The notes under the pieces: model-generated
What the model was told of the DNA's origin: nothing
Database searches by the model: none
What the model saw: only the letters and a program-made list of their open reading frames with translations
Made by a program: the position numbers and the translations under genes
DNA from: CAYQQJ01 sp964419935
Lineage (GTDB): Bacteria; Pseudomonadota; Gammaproteobacteria; Pseudomonadales; Cellvibrionaceae
Reading direction: 5' to 3'
Assembly (NCBI GenBank): GCA_964419935.1
Contig: CAYQQJ010000052.1
Location: forward strand, 1-14,597
DNA length: 14,597 nucleotides
In this document: positions 4,408-12,266 of the stretch, in pieces
How positions within the stretch are numbered: the first letter of the stretch is position 1
Layout of the letters: every line of letters starts with the position of its first letter

Positions 4408-5543
4408 TGATTGTATTTCATGAGGGTCTTCCCGGTTCTGGTAAAAGCTATGAAGCTTGTGTAGTTCATATCATTCCGGCATTAAAGGCTGGTCGTCGTG
4501 TTGTTACAAATATTGAGGGGATAAGTCATAAAAAGTTCTCTGAAATTACCGGGATTCCTGAACCTATTGTTCAGTCAATGCTCAAGTGTGTTTTTCATCC
4601 GGAAGAAAATGATGTTGAAAAGCGGGTTGATCTACAGCGGAAGTCTTTTATCGATGAGTCTGGCAAAGACGCATTGATTGTTATCGATGAAATTCAAAAC
4701 TTGTTCCCGAGTGGTCGTGAAAAGCTGTCGTCTGATTGGATGCGCTATATTACGGAGCATCGTCATGACGGTCTGGACATTATTCTAATGGGGCAAGATC
4801 GGCGGGATTGTCATAATGTATGGCGCCGTCGCATTCAGCGTGTGATTACATTTACTAAGCAAACGGCGCTAGGTCGTGACGGTCACTATACGTGGGTGGC
4901 GTTTGAGGCAACTAAGCCTGAGGTTTATAAGAAGATAAGTGCCGGTTCTCGTAGTTACGATAAAAAGTTTTTTGGTCTTTATGCGTCTCATACTAGTGGC
5001 ACTAAGAATACTGATCCGTATAAAGATGATCGGGTGAACATCTTTAAGGGTGCGGGTTTTAAGTGGGGCATTCCTGCGGCGGTGGTTGTTGGTTTTTTCG
5101 CGGTTTCTCATCTTCAGAATTTTTTCTCTCCTGCGGAGGCGTCTGAACCTGAAGTGACGGCGGTCCAGTATTCAGTACCAGTTGACAAGCCTGCCTCCGG
5201 TCAACCTGTTAATGTGTCTGCCCCGCCGGGTCCTGCTGTTCCTGAGCCTGAGCCTGAATATCAGCCCGTTGACCAATTCGATGATATGGCCAACCAATAC
5301 AGGCCGCGCCTTGCAGGTGTCGCGTATGCCGGTGACAAGGTCATTGCTCAGGTTGATATCCATGACAATAGCTACCACGTCAAGGACAGCTACACGCTGG
5401 CCGCGCTGGAAGATATGGGTTGGAACTATGAATACCGGCCAAGCGGCTTGCTGTTGACCAAAAGCGACCGGCGTTACCTCGTGCGGCCATGGCCTATAGA
5501 TAAATTCGGCAAAGTTGATCGTCACACTACGGCGCAGCTTTAA
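4407..5543 (+). CDS. zot: Zot-type virion assembly ATPase (pI-like)
   Basis: A protein of 378 residues, the inner-membrane motor that drives virion assembly and export. Walker A GLPGSGKS is at 7-14 and Walker B (ALIVIDE) at about 89-95, followed by QNLFPSG. A segment RYITEHRHDGLDIILMGQD (about 113-131) is typical of the family. One membrane span lies at about 220-238 (GIPAAVVVGFFAVSHLQNFF). The following part would be periplasmic, with a Pro/Glu-rich linker (about 270-290) and a small C-terminal domain (about 300-365). ATG 4407 overlaps the previous stop and begins at the conserved MIVFHEGLPG; the longer frame from 4305 lies inside the upstream gene. From about base 5260 codons shift toward C/G endings, suggesting a different origin for the C-terminal domain. 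Confidence 0.92.
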   Translation: MIVFHEGLPGSGKSYEACVVHIIPALKAGRRVVTNIEGISHKKFSEITGIPEPIVQSMLKCVFHPEENDVEKRVDLQRKSFIDESGKDALIVIDEIQNLFPSGREKLSSDWMRYITEHRHDGLDIILMGQDRRDCHNVWRRRIQRVITFTKQTALGRDGHYTWVAFEATKPEVYKKISAGSRSYDKKFFGLYASHTSGTKNTDPYKDDRVNIFKGAGFKWGIPAAVVVGFFAVSHLQNFFSPAEASEPEVTAVQYSVPVDKPASGQPVNVSAPPGPAVPEPEPEYQPVDQFDDMANQYRPRLAGVAYAGDKVIAQVDIHDNSYHVKDSYTLAALEDMGWNYEYRPSGLLLTKSDRRYLVRPWPIDKFGKVDRHTTAQL

Positions 5544-5557
5544 GCTAAGGGTTCATT

Positions 5558-5635
5558 ATGGATTACTTTGTTTTTATGGTTGGTGGCGTAGTTGTTGGTC
5601 TTTTTATAGGTATCTGGTTAGACCGCCACTTGTAG
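5558..5635 (+). CDS. 25-residue membrane mini-protein downstream of zot
   Basis: ATG 5558 to TAG 5633-5635 encodes 25 residues: MDYF, then a hydrophobic run with glycines spaced by four (GG-VVV-G-LFI-G), then IWLDRHL. A ribosome site TAAGGG lies about 7 nt upstream. The short N-terminal part, single span and basic end resemble pVII/pIX-type tip proteins or small inner-membrane regulators. It is the last gene before the non-coding origin region, 14 nt after zot. The ribosome site makes it more convincing than a chance frame. The function is inferred only from shape and context. Confidence 0.6.
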   Translation: MDYFVFMVGGVVVGLFIGIWLDRHL

Positions 5636-5639
5636 TGAA

Positions 5640-5725
5640 GAGCGGTCAAGAAGAATGTCGAGGGGCCCCGCTTGCGGGGTTTCGAGTGCGAAGCACCGCC
5701 GTAGGCGCATTGTTCTTGACGGCTC
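5640..5725. other. Multi-branched foldable element (candidate packaging signal or origin)
   Basis: An outer stem pairs 5640-5657 with 5708-5725 (16 of 18 bp). It encloses three hairpins: CCCCGC-TT-GCGGGG (5666-5679), GTGC-GAA-GCAC (5686-5696) and CGCC-GTA-GGCG (5697-5707). The last two abut each other and the last abuts the outer stem. On single-stranded viral DNA this would form a closed junction with three arms. Filamentous phages carry the packaging signal and replication origins as hairpins in their main non-coding region, and the position between the assembly and rep genes fits. Confidence 0.6.
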
Positions 5726-5749
5726 GTAACGTCCCCACGCTTGCGGGTT

Positions 5750-5779
5750 GAGGTTGGGGTGTCCTTTCGCCCCAACCTC
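5750..5779. other. Perfect 10-bp hairpin in the phage non-coding region
   Basis: GAGGTTGGGG (5750-5759) and CCCCAACCTC (5770-5779) flank a 10-nt loop (5760-5769). There is no following T run, so a terminator is less likely than a replication or packaging structure. Between this and the next hairpin (5780-5935) I see only weak repeats such as GTGCTACAG/GTGCTCTACAG near 5889-5908 and no gene. Confidence 0.6.
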
Positions 5780-5935
5780 TGCCCAGCGGCGAGCGAAAGT
5801 CTTTTAAACGGCCTCTGAGCGGCCTTATAACACCGATAAAGATTAATAGCAGTGGCAATACAACCTTTCTTAAAAATCAACTCACGACGTGCTACAGGTG
5901 CTCTACAGGGCGGGCTTTCGGGTTTGCCGTGTCTT

Positions 5936-6001
5936 GGCACCGTTGGCACGGCCGCTGGATTAAGCGAAGCGCCAGCGGCCGCCAACGTGCCTGTAACACG
6001 T
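5936..6001. other. Long hairpin just upstream of rep (candidate replication origin)
   Basis: The left arm is GGCAC (5936-5940), GTTGGC (5942-5947) and GGCCGCTGG (5950-5958). It pairs with CCAGCGGCC (5972-5980), GCCAAC (5981-5986) and GTGCC (5987-5991). That gives 20 base pairs with small bulges on the left side only and a 13-nt loop. An alternative small hairpin, ACGTG (5985-5989) with CACGT (5997-6001), competes for the right foot. Rolling-circle initiators nick at such structures, and the initiator gene starts 43 nt beyond the main hairpin. The nick site cannot be identified by eye. Confidence 0.6.
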
Positions 6002-6033
6002 TAATAATAAATACCCCCTAATTGGAGTTTGGA

Positions 6034-7308
6034 ATGCACGCGGAAGTAAAAACTTGGGATAGGAACAATGGCCTTTTCTTTAATAAAGGCAATGTTAAAC
6101 GTGGTGAATATGAAGAGTTTGACCTCGCAAACATACGAATTCTCCACACTGGTGTTGATACTTTTAAGCAATTGTTTCGAGGTCTTATCGATGAATCGGC
6201 GTTATCGATCATTACGGCTCATTATGATTCTGCTGTTCGTTATCCTATTGTGTTTGGTGATTATCAGTTTAATGTCTCAAAAGCGGGTTCAAAGTCCGGT
6301 TTTCAGTGGGTTCTAAAGAATTATGACTTGGGTGTTATCGTCATGCTCAAAAGCTTCTATGCCGAGTCTGACGCGGTTGGAACGCATTTAAAGGTCGAGT
6401 ATTCACCACATTTAATAGAAAATTCTGACGCTCTTGGTATTGATCAAATATCACTTGATTTGGCGTCTATCTTCCTAACTGAGTTTGAATTTGCTGACGT
6501 TGCTGTTCATATAGCGGTGGACCTTAAAGGGTGGGATGTTCCGGGGGATATCGAACGGAATCTACGGACTCGGGCTAAACGTCAGTTCACGTTTGCGGGT
6601 GTCAGTGAGTTCGATTTTGATGTAAATGCTGTGGCGGTTAAGTACGGCACTAAGGAAAGCTTCACGTTCGGTGGTGCGGGTTCCTTGCAGCTCTGTATCT
6701 ATGATAAGTCCAAGGAAATACAGGTGCGGGATAAGGTGCATTTCTGGTCGGGGATATGGGGTAAAACCCCAGGGGTTGATGATCCGTTTGAGCCTGAGTA
6801 TCAAGCCGGTGATAGTGTTCAGCGTATAGAGGCCCGTTTTCACCATTCGGTTGTTCGTCAGTTTTGTAAGGGGACTAATGGGATGGAAGTCACCAATTTC
6901 AGCCAGTTGGTGCCGCATTTGACAGGGTTGTACCAGTACATGTTGGATAATTTCCGGTTGCATCATTCAAAAAACTTCATTCATCCTGTGTGGCAGTTGC
7001 TCATGGAAGATGTCCAGATTCTTGCGCCGTTAAAGCCGTTGATTTATCAGCGTAGTTATAAGACTGAATCGGCAAATTCTCGGCGCAATGTCGCGTTTTG
7101 GCTCGGTAACGCAATGCGTCTGTTTGCTCGTCAATCGTTCACAGTGGATGCGGTCGTGAACTACTTCATGCAAAGTGGTTTAAACCGTGATTTAAAGGCC
7201 TATTGCAATATTCCACCAAACGCTAGTGACGGTGAATTATTCATGGTGTTGCATGATTTTGTGAGGAAAAGAATGGAGCAACATGCTATGGACGGGGTTC
7301 ATCATTAA
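6034..7308 (+). CDS. Phage replication initiation protein (Pf PA0727-like)
   Basis: A protein of 424 residues, likely the rolling-circle initiator that nicks the double-stranded replicative form at the origin. The segment VKYGTKESFTFGGAGSLQL, followed by CIYDKSKEIQVRDKVHFW and then RIEARFHHSVVRQF (about 204-285), is the pattern I associate with replication proteins of Pf-type inoviruses. The N-terminal part starts HAEVKTWDRNNGL, and the C-terminal part is basic (FVRKRMEQHAMDGVHH). ATG 6034 is chosen because GGAG lies 6 nt upstream; a TTG four codons earlier overlaps that site. It follows the hairpin region and overlaps the integrase start by TAATG. The catalytic tyrosine cannot be assigned by eye. 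Confidence 0.82.
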   Translation: MHAEVKTWDRNNGLFFNKGNVKRGEYEEFDLANIRILHTGVDTFKQLFRGLIDESALSIITAHYDSAVRYPIVFGDYQFNVSKAGSKSGFQWVLKNYDLGVIVMLKSFYAESDAVGTHLKVEYSPHLIENSDALGIDQISLDLASIFLTEFEFADVAVHIAVDLKGWDVPGDIERNLRTRAKRQFTFAGVSEFDFDVNAVAVKYGTKESFTFGGAGSLQLCIYDKSKEIQVRDKVHFWSGIWGKTPGVDDPFEPEYQAGDSVQRIEARFHHSVVRQFCKGTNGMEVTNFSQLVPHLTGLYQYMLDNFRLHHSKNFIHPVWQLLMEDVQILAPLKPLIYQRSYKTESANSRRNVAFWLGNAMRLFARQSFTVDAVVNYFMQSGLNRDLKAYCNIPPNASDGELFMVLHDFVRKRMEQHAMDGVHH

Positions 7309-8321
7309 TGTTGAAAAAGATTGCTAATGGTTGGTTACTGGATGAAAGGCCGTTTGGTCTGGAGGGTCCACGCGTACGGAAGCGTTTTAAAACAAAAGCG
7401 GAAGCGAAGGCGTATTTGCGTACGTTTGAATGTGTGACTACGGAATCAAACGGTGATGTTGATAAGCGACGGTTAACTGATTTGGTTGATCAGTGGTTTG
7501 AGTTTCATGGTTATTTGCTCAAGGATGGAAAAACCCGTTATCAGCGGACGTTGGCTATCTGCCGCAAGCTCGGGAATCCTTTTGCGGTTGTTTTTGAATC
7601 TGCGGAATTTGCGCGATATCGAAAGCAACGATTGAAAAAGGGAATTAGTGTCGAAACTGTGAATCATGAAACACGCTATTTGCGTGCGGTGTTTAATGAG
7701 CTGTCTAATCTTGGCTTTTGGAAGTTGCCTAATCCGTTAAAGGGTATTCGGATTTTCACGGTTCCTGAGCGGGAGTTGGCTTTTTTGGATAAGGATCAGA
7801 TTGAAAAGTTGTTGTTTGAATGTAAGGCGTCCAGTAGTCCGCATTTATTGCCAGTTGTTCATTTGTGCTTGGCGACTGGGGCTCGATGGGGTGAGGCGAA
7901 TGGGCTCCCTCGATCTGGTCTCCTGGCTGATCGTGTGCGGTTTGTAAATACCAAGAATGGAAAAATCCGGGTAGTGCCGATCAGGCCTGTCATGGCGGAG
8001 TGGGTTCGGTCGGTGGCTTTGCCTGAGACTTCGCCAAAGCTGTTTTTGGAGTGTAAAGGTGCGTTTAAGAGGGCGGTTAAGCGTGCTGGGTTGCAGTTGC
8101 CTAAAGGGCAGTTGACTCATGTTCTCAGGCATTCGTTTGCAAGCCACTTCATTATGAATGGCGGTAACGTTGTCACGCTTCAAAAGATACTGGGTCATTC
8201 TGACCTAAAGGTCACTATGCGGTATGCGCACTTGGCACCGGATTATCTGGAAAAGGCTGTTGAGCTGGGACCGTTTGGGCAAGATGTGGGCAACTTGTGG
8301 GCAATGCCGTCTGAAAGTTAG
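7308..8321 (+). CDS. Tyrosine recombinase, phage integrase
   Basis: A protein of 337 residues that integrates and excises the phage at the tRNA-Met attachment site. The N-terminal part (about 1-150) has a basic arm-binding region and a SAM-like core-binding helix set (VDQWFEFHGYLLKDGKTRYQRTL region). The catalytic domain shows the expected residues: R193 in ATGARWGEA, K219 in KNGKIRVVPI, H271 and R274 in THVLRHSFASHF, H297 in LGHSDL and the nucleophile Y306 in MRYAHL. The length is typical. It is the last phage gene, ends 26 nt before the attachment repeat, and is translationally coupled to rep by TAATG, as in Pf phages (PA0728). No excisionase gene is evident. Confidence 0.95.
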   Translation: MLKKIANGWLLDERPFGLEGPRVRKRFKTKAEAKAYLRTFECVTTESNGDVDKRRLTDLVDQWFEFHGYLLKDGKTRYQRTLAICRKLGNPFAVVFESAEFARYRKQRLKKGISVETVNHETRYLRAVFNELSNLGFWKLPNPLKGIRIFTVPERELAFLDKDQIEKLLFECKASSSPHLLPVVHLCLATGARWGEANGLPRSGLLADRVRFVNTKNGKIRVVPIRPVMAEWVRSVALPETSPKLFLECKGAFKRAVKRAGLQLPKGQLTHVLRHSFASHFIMNGGNVVTLQKILGHSDLKVTMRYAHLAPDYLEKAVELGPFGQDVGNLWAMPSES

Positions 8322-8347
8322 CGGTTGCTAATCCCTCAGACGTTGCC

Positions 8348-8429
<82 letters not shown>

Positions 8430-8691
8430 ATAACATAAACTGTCGCTGCAGGCACATAAGTTGCCCCTCGCGAAGGGCCGCTATTTTCACCAGATGGTAT
8501 GCCGAAGTCAAGTGCTAAATGGAGCAATCTCGGGTTCCGCCTGTACGTTGGCCACTCTATTTGCAGCTCCAAGGAGAGGATGGCATCTGCCAGTGTCATA
8601 GATTCTCAACATCCTGAGTGGGTTTGGCTAATGCCAGCAATACCACCCTTCACGAAGCCACTATTGTCTGCCAAGCAAAGGAGTTCGCCTG

Positions 8692-10188
8692 ATGACCGAG
8701 CCCAGTGACAAGTCGCACCCATCGACCACCGGTACCGGCGCGCCCGCAGCCAGTGATCGCAATTCGCTGACCATCGGCGCGGATGGTCCCATTGTGTTGC
8801 ATGATGTTCATTTCCTCGAACAGATGGCGCATTTCAACCGGGAAAAGGTGCCCGAGCGTCAGCCTCACGCGAAAGGCGCCGGTGCATTTGGGGCGTTTGA
8901 GACCACTGAAGATGTTTCTCGCTATACCAAGGCGGCGCTGTTTCAACCCGGCGCAAAAACCGAGATGCTGGCACGGTTTTCTACGGTGGCCGGCGAGGCG
9001 GGCAGCCCTGATACTTGGCGGGATGTGCGCGGCTTTTCGCTGAAGTTTTACACTGACGAAGGCAATTACGACCTGGTCGGCAACAATACGCCGATTTTCT
9101 TTGTGCGCGACCCGATGAAATTCCCACACTTTATCCGCAGTCAGAAGCGCCTGCCGGACTCAGGGCTGCGCGATAATCACATGCAATGGGACTTCTGGAC
9201 CAGCAATCCCGAGAGCGCCCACCAGGTGACTTACGTAATGGGTGCGCGCGGCCTGCCGCGAACCTGGCGGCACATGAACGGCTATGGCTCCCACACTTAC
9301 ATGTGGGTCAACGCGGCGGGGGAGCGGTTCTGGGTGAAGTATCACTTTCATACCCAGCAGGGCATGGAGTTCTTCAGCAACGCCGAGGCGGCAGAAATGG
9401 CGGGTCACGATGCGGACTTCCATCGCCGCGATCTGTTTGATGCGATTGCCCGGGGCGAGCATCCCAAATGGATAATGTCGGTGCAGGTTATGCCCTACGC
9501 CGAGGCGAAAAGCTACAGGATCAACCCATTCGACCTCACCAAGGTCTGGCCCCACAAGGACTACCCGTTGATCAAGGTCGGCACCATGACTCTCGACCGC
9601 AACCCGGAGAATTTTTTCGCCCAGATCGAACAGGCGGCGTTTTCACCGGGCAACACGGTGCCGGGTATCGGCCTGTCGCCGGACAAGATGTTGCTGGGAC
9701 GGGCGTTTGCTTATGCCGATGCCCAGCGCAACCGTATAGGCACCAATTTCCACCAGCTCCCGGTAAACCAGCCCAAGGTGCCGGTGAACACTTATCTGTT
9801 CGATGGTCATATGACCTATCACCACAGTGGTGCGGCCCCGGTGCATGCGCCCAACAGCGGCGGTCGCCCATGGGCTGACCGGACGGGCACCATGGATGAC
9901 GGCTGGGAGGCCGATGGGGAAATGGTGCGCAGTGCCTATACGCTGCGTACAGAGGATGACGATTTCAGCCAGCCAGGTACCATGGTGCGGGAGGTGTTCG
10001 GTGACTCGGAACGCAAGGCGCTGGTGGAGCAGGTATCCGGCAGTCTCTTGGGAGGTGTGCGCCGTCCGGTATTGGAGCGGGCGTTCGAGTACTGGAAGAA
10101 TATTGACCCGGAGGTTGGCAGGCGGATTGAAGAGAAGGTTCGTGCCGGCGCCGCACCGGAACCTGCCGAGGGCATGGGGGAGGGCTGA
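8692..10188 (+). CDS. Monofunctional heme catalase
   Basis: A protein of 498 residues that converts hydrogen peroxide to water and oxygen. The distal-side catalytic histidine is H59 in ERQPHAKGAGAFG and the asparagine N132 in LVGNNTPIFFVRDPMKFPHFI. The proximal heme tyrosine is Y341 in GRAFAYADAQRNRIG. HMNGYGSHTYMWVN and KYHFHTQQGM are also family signatures. The length fits a small-subunit (clade 3-type) catalase without the flavodoxin-like extension of large catalases. No signal peptide is seen, so it is probably cytoplasmic. ATG 8692 has AAAGGAG 8 nt upstream. It stands alone between tRNA-Met and ychF on the opposite strand to the ychF operon. I see no convincing OxyR site, though one cannot be excluded. 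Confidence 0.96.
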   Translation: MTEPSDKSHPSTTGTGAPAASDRNSLTIGADGPIVLHDVHFLEQMAHFNREKVPERQPHAKGAGAFGAFETTEDVSRYTKAALFQPGAKTEMLARFSTVAGEAGSPDTWRDVRGFSLKFYTDEGNYDLVGNNTPIFFVRDPMKFPHFIRSQKRLPDSGLRDNHMQWDFWTSNPESAHQVTYVMGARGLPRTWRHMNGYGSHTYMWVNAAGERFWVKYHFHTQQGMEFFSNAEAAEMAGHDADFHRRDLFDAIARGEHPKWIMSVQVMPYAEAKSYRINPFDLTKVWPHKDYPLIKVGTMTLDRNPENFFAQIEQAAFSPGNTVPGIGLSPDKMLLGRAFAYADAQRNRIGTNFHQLPVNQPKVPVNTYLFDGHMTYHHSGAAPVHAPNSGGRPWADRTGTMDDGWEADGEMVRSAYTLRTEDDDFSQPGTMVREVFGDSERKALVEQVSGSLLGGVRRPVLERAFEYWKNIDPEVGRRIEEKVRAGAAPEPAEGMGEG

Positions 10189-10507
10189 GGCTTCGCAGAG
10201 GGAGGTGTTGAGGTCACGCTCTCAGTTGCCTCAATCCCCGAACACCAGGTATCAGGCCGGACGGCCTGATTGAGGTTGCCTAGCGGCTAATTGAAAGTCC
10301 GATGTCGTCCAATTGTAAGTAAGGTTTCGTCCAAACGAAAACGCGAGGTAGCCGTTTGTTGAGTCGATACTGGAGTATGTGGCTGACAATCCCCGTTTTT
10401 ATAATGTTTCGACAAGCCCTTGTTTCACATCAAGAGCTTACTCGAACTCGATCAGCAATCTGGCCCGGCCTTACGTTCCAATGACATTCAGCTACGAGTA
10501 GAGTACC
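10189..10507. other. Non-coding gap between catalase and ychF, with hairpins
   Basis: The catalase and ychF genes converge here. A perfect hairpin ATCAGGCC-GGAC-GGCCTGAT (10251-10270) lies 63 nt after the catalase stop and may end its transcript, but no T run follows on either strand. An outer pair, CCTCAAT (10229-10235) and ATTGAGG (10269-10275), could form an alternative stem. A small stem TTTCGT-CCAA-ACGAAA lies at 10325-10340. I see no gene or RNA in the rest. Confidence 0.45.
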
Positions 10508-11599
10508 TTAGACATTGAAGCGAAAATGCACCACGTCGCCGTCCTTCACCACGTATTCCTTGCCTTCCAAACGCCATTTACCGGCTTCTTTGGCACCGGC
10601 CTCGCCGTTAAACTTAACAAAGTCTTCATAGGCGACGACTTCCGCGCGGATAAAGCCTTTCTCAAAATCCGTGTGTATTTTTCCCGCAGCCTGGGGGGCG
10701 GTCGCGCCTACGGGGATTGTCCAGGCGCGCACTTCCTTAACGCCGGCGGTGAAGTAGGTATGCAGGCCCAGCAACTCGTAACCGGCGCGAATTACGCGGT
10801 TCAGTCCAGGCTCGGTCATGCCGAGTTCATTGAGGAATTCTGCCTTTTCTTCGTCATCGAGCTCGGCGATTTCCGATTCCATTTTGTTGCAAATGGGGAC
10901 TACCACGGCACCTTCTTCTGCGGCCACTGCCCGCACCGTATCCAGGTAGGGATTGTTGTCAAAACCTTCTTCATCCACGTTGGCGATATACATGGTGGGC
11001 TTGAGAGTCAGCAGGCTCAGGTCTCTGAGCAGCTTTGCATCGTCCGGGTTGAGCCCGAATGAACGCAGGGGTTTGGCTTCGTTCAAGTGGGGCAAAACCG
11101 TTTCCAGCAGGGTTTTCATTTGCGACGCGTACTTGTCGCCGCCCTTGGCAGGTTTGCTGAAACGGAAAATGGCTTTTTCCACAGTATCAAGATCCGCCAG
11201 TGCCAATTCGGTATTGATCACTTCGATATCTGAACGGGGATCGATTTTGTTTTCGACGTGGATGACATTGTCATCATCGAAGCAGCGCACCACATGGGCG
11301 ATGGCATCGGTCTCGCGAATATTAGCGAGAAACTGATTGCCCAGGCCTTCACCCTTGGACGCGCCAGCAACCAAGCCGGCAATGTCAACGAACTCCATGG
11401 TGGTTGGCACAATACGCTCGGGTTTGACGATCTCCGCAAGTTTGTCCTGACGCGGGTCCGGCACGGACACCACGCCGGCGTTCGGCTCAATGGTACAGAA
11501 CGGAAAATTCTCCGCGTCGATACCAGCCTGCGTGAGTGCATTGAAAAGAGTGGATTTGCCGACATTGGGCAGGCCCACGATACCGCAATTAAAACCCAT
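10508..11599 (-). CDS. ychF: Obg-like ATPase YchF (OLA1 family)
   Basis: A protein of 363 residues, a ribosome-associated P-loop ATPase implicated in translation and oxidative-stress response in other bacteria. G1 GLPNVGKST is at 9-17, G3 DIAGLVAGASKGEGLGNQF in the first third, and NVDE stands at the G4 position instead of NKxD. That change is the known reason the family prefers ATP over GTP. The C-terminal part (about 280-363) is the TGS-type domain (TIPVGATAPQAAGKIHTDFEKGFIRAEV). The length is normal. ATG 11599 has AGGG 7 nt upstream, overlapping the pth stop. The gene starts 9 nt after pth, so the two are co-transcribed. Confidence 0.97.
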   Translation of the reverse strand: MGFNCGIVGLPNVGKSTLFNALTQAGIDAENFPFCTIEPNAGVVSVPDPRQDKLAEIVKPERIVPTTMEFVDIAGLVAGASKGEGLGNQFLANIRETDAIAHVVRCFDDDNVIHVENKIDPRSDIEVINTELALADLDTVEKAIFRFSKPAKGGDKYASQMKTLLETVLPHLNEAKPLRSFGLNPDDAKLLRDLSLLTLKPTMYIANVDEEGFDNNPYLDTVRAVAAEEGAVVVPICNKMESEIAELDDEEKAEFLNELGMTEPGLNRVIRAGYELLGLHTYFTAGVKEVRAWTIPVGATAPQAAGKIHTDFEKGFIRAEVVAYEDFVKFNGEAGAKEAGKWRLEGKEYVVKDGDVVHFRFNV

Positions 11600-11608
11600 A
11601 ACTGTGCC

Positions 11609-12196
11609 CTAAGCGTTAAATGTGTGAAGTTCTTTCATGGCCTTGTTCCACTCGCCCTCAACCAGATCCGGTACTACCTTGAGTGATTGATCGGTGGCAG
11701 CATTGATCTTTTGCCAATCATCGGGTGCGGCTTTTTTCAGTACGTAATTGACCACGAGTTTGGCGTCGCCCGGGTGGCCGATACCCAGGCGCAGCCGTGC
11801 GAACTCCTTGTTGTTACCCAGTTGTGCAATGGTATCCCGCAGGCCATTGTGGCCGCCGTGACCGCCGCCCAATTTCAGGCGCGCAACGCCTGGGGGCAGA
11901 TCCAGCTCATCGTGAGCAACCAGGATGGCTTCCGGCGGAATTTTGAAAAACTGCGCCATGGCGGCAATGGACTGGCCACTGCGGTTCATAAAGGTGGTGG
12001 GTATCAACAGGCGCAGGTCGCGGCCCGCGACAGTGGCGCGCGCGCTGAGGCCAAAAAATTTGGGAGTGACTGCCAGGGGTTGATTGAGTTGTTGCGCCAA
12101 TGCTGCAACAAAATCCGCACCGGCATTGTGACGTGTCTGATCATATTCCGGACCCGGATTGCCCAGACCCACAATCAGCTGCACTGGTGTTTGCAT
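11609..12196 (-). CDS. pth: Peptidyl-tRNA hydrolase
   Basis: A protein of 195 residues that cleaves the ester bond of peptidyl-tRNAs released early from ribosomes and so recycles tRNA. Catalytic and substrate-binding residues are present: N13 in GLGNPGPEYDQTRHNAG, H23 (general base), N71 in PTTFMNRSG, D96 in VAHDELDLPPG and N117 in GGHGGHNGLRD. The length matches the bacterial family. No strong ribosome site is seen before ATG 12196. It lies between rplY and ychF on the same strand, the usual gammaproteobacterial order. Confidence 0.97.
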   Translation of the reverse strand: MQTPVQLIVGLGNPGPEYDQTRHNAGADFVAALAQQLNQPLAVTPKFFGLSARATVAGRDLRLLIPTTFMNRSGQSIAAMAQFFKIPPEAILVAHDELDLPPGVARLKLGGGHGGHNGLRDTIAQLGNNKEFARLRLGIGHPGDAKLVVNYVLKKAAPDDWQKINAATDQSLKVVPDLVEGEWNKAMKELHTFNA

Positions 12197-12236
12197 AGCT
12201 GCTGTTACCAGTCAATATAAAGTGGCTTGATTCGAT

Positions 12237-12258
12237 ACTGGGCCCGGGAGGGCCCAGT
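12237..12258 (-). terminator. Hairpin between rplY and pth
   Basis: A perfect 9-bp stem, ACTGGGCCC (12237-12245) and GGGCCCAGT (12250-12258), with loop GGGA, lies 8 nt after the rplY stop. On the minus strand it is followed by ATCGAATC, without a T run, so it is more likely an attenuator, an RNA-stability stem or a weak terminator than a full stop. Confidence 0.45.
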
Positions 12259-12266
12259 AAAGAGAT

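Noticed and set aside
8499..8708. 69-codon frame between tRNA-Met and catalase
   Set aside because: It overlaps the catalase ribosome site and start, has no motif, and shows no ribosome site of its own.
8650..10273. Several long open frames overlapping the catalase gene on both strands
   Set aside because: They are shadows of a GC-rich gene whose own frame has all catalase motifs.
10526..11062. 178-codon frame opposite ychF, and similar frames opposite pth, rplY and prs
   Set aside because: They lie antisense to well-conserved housekeeping genes and lack independent signals.
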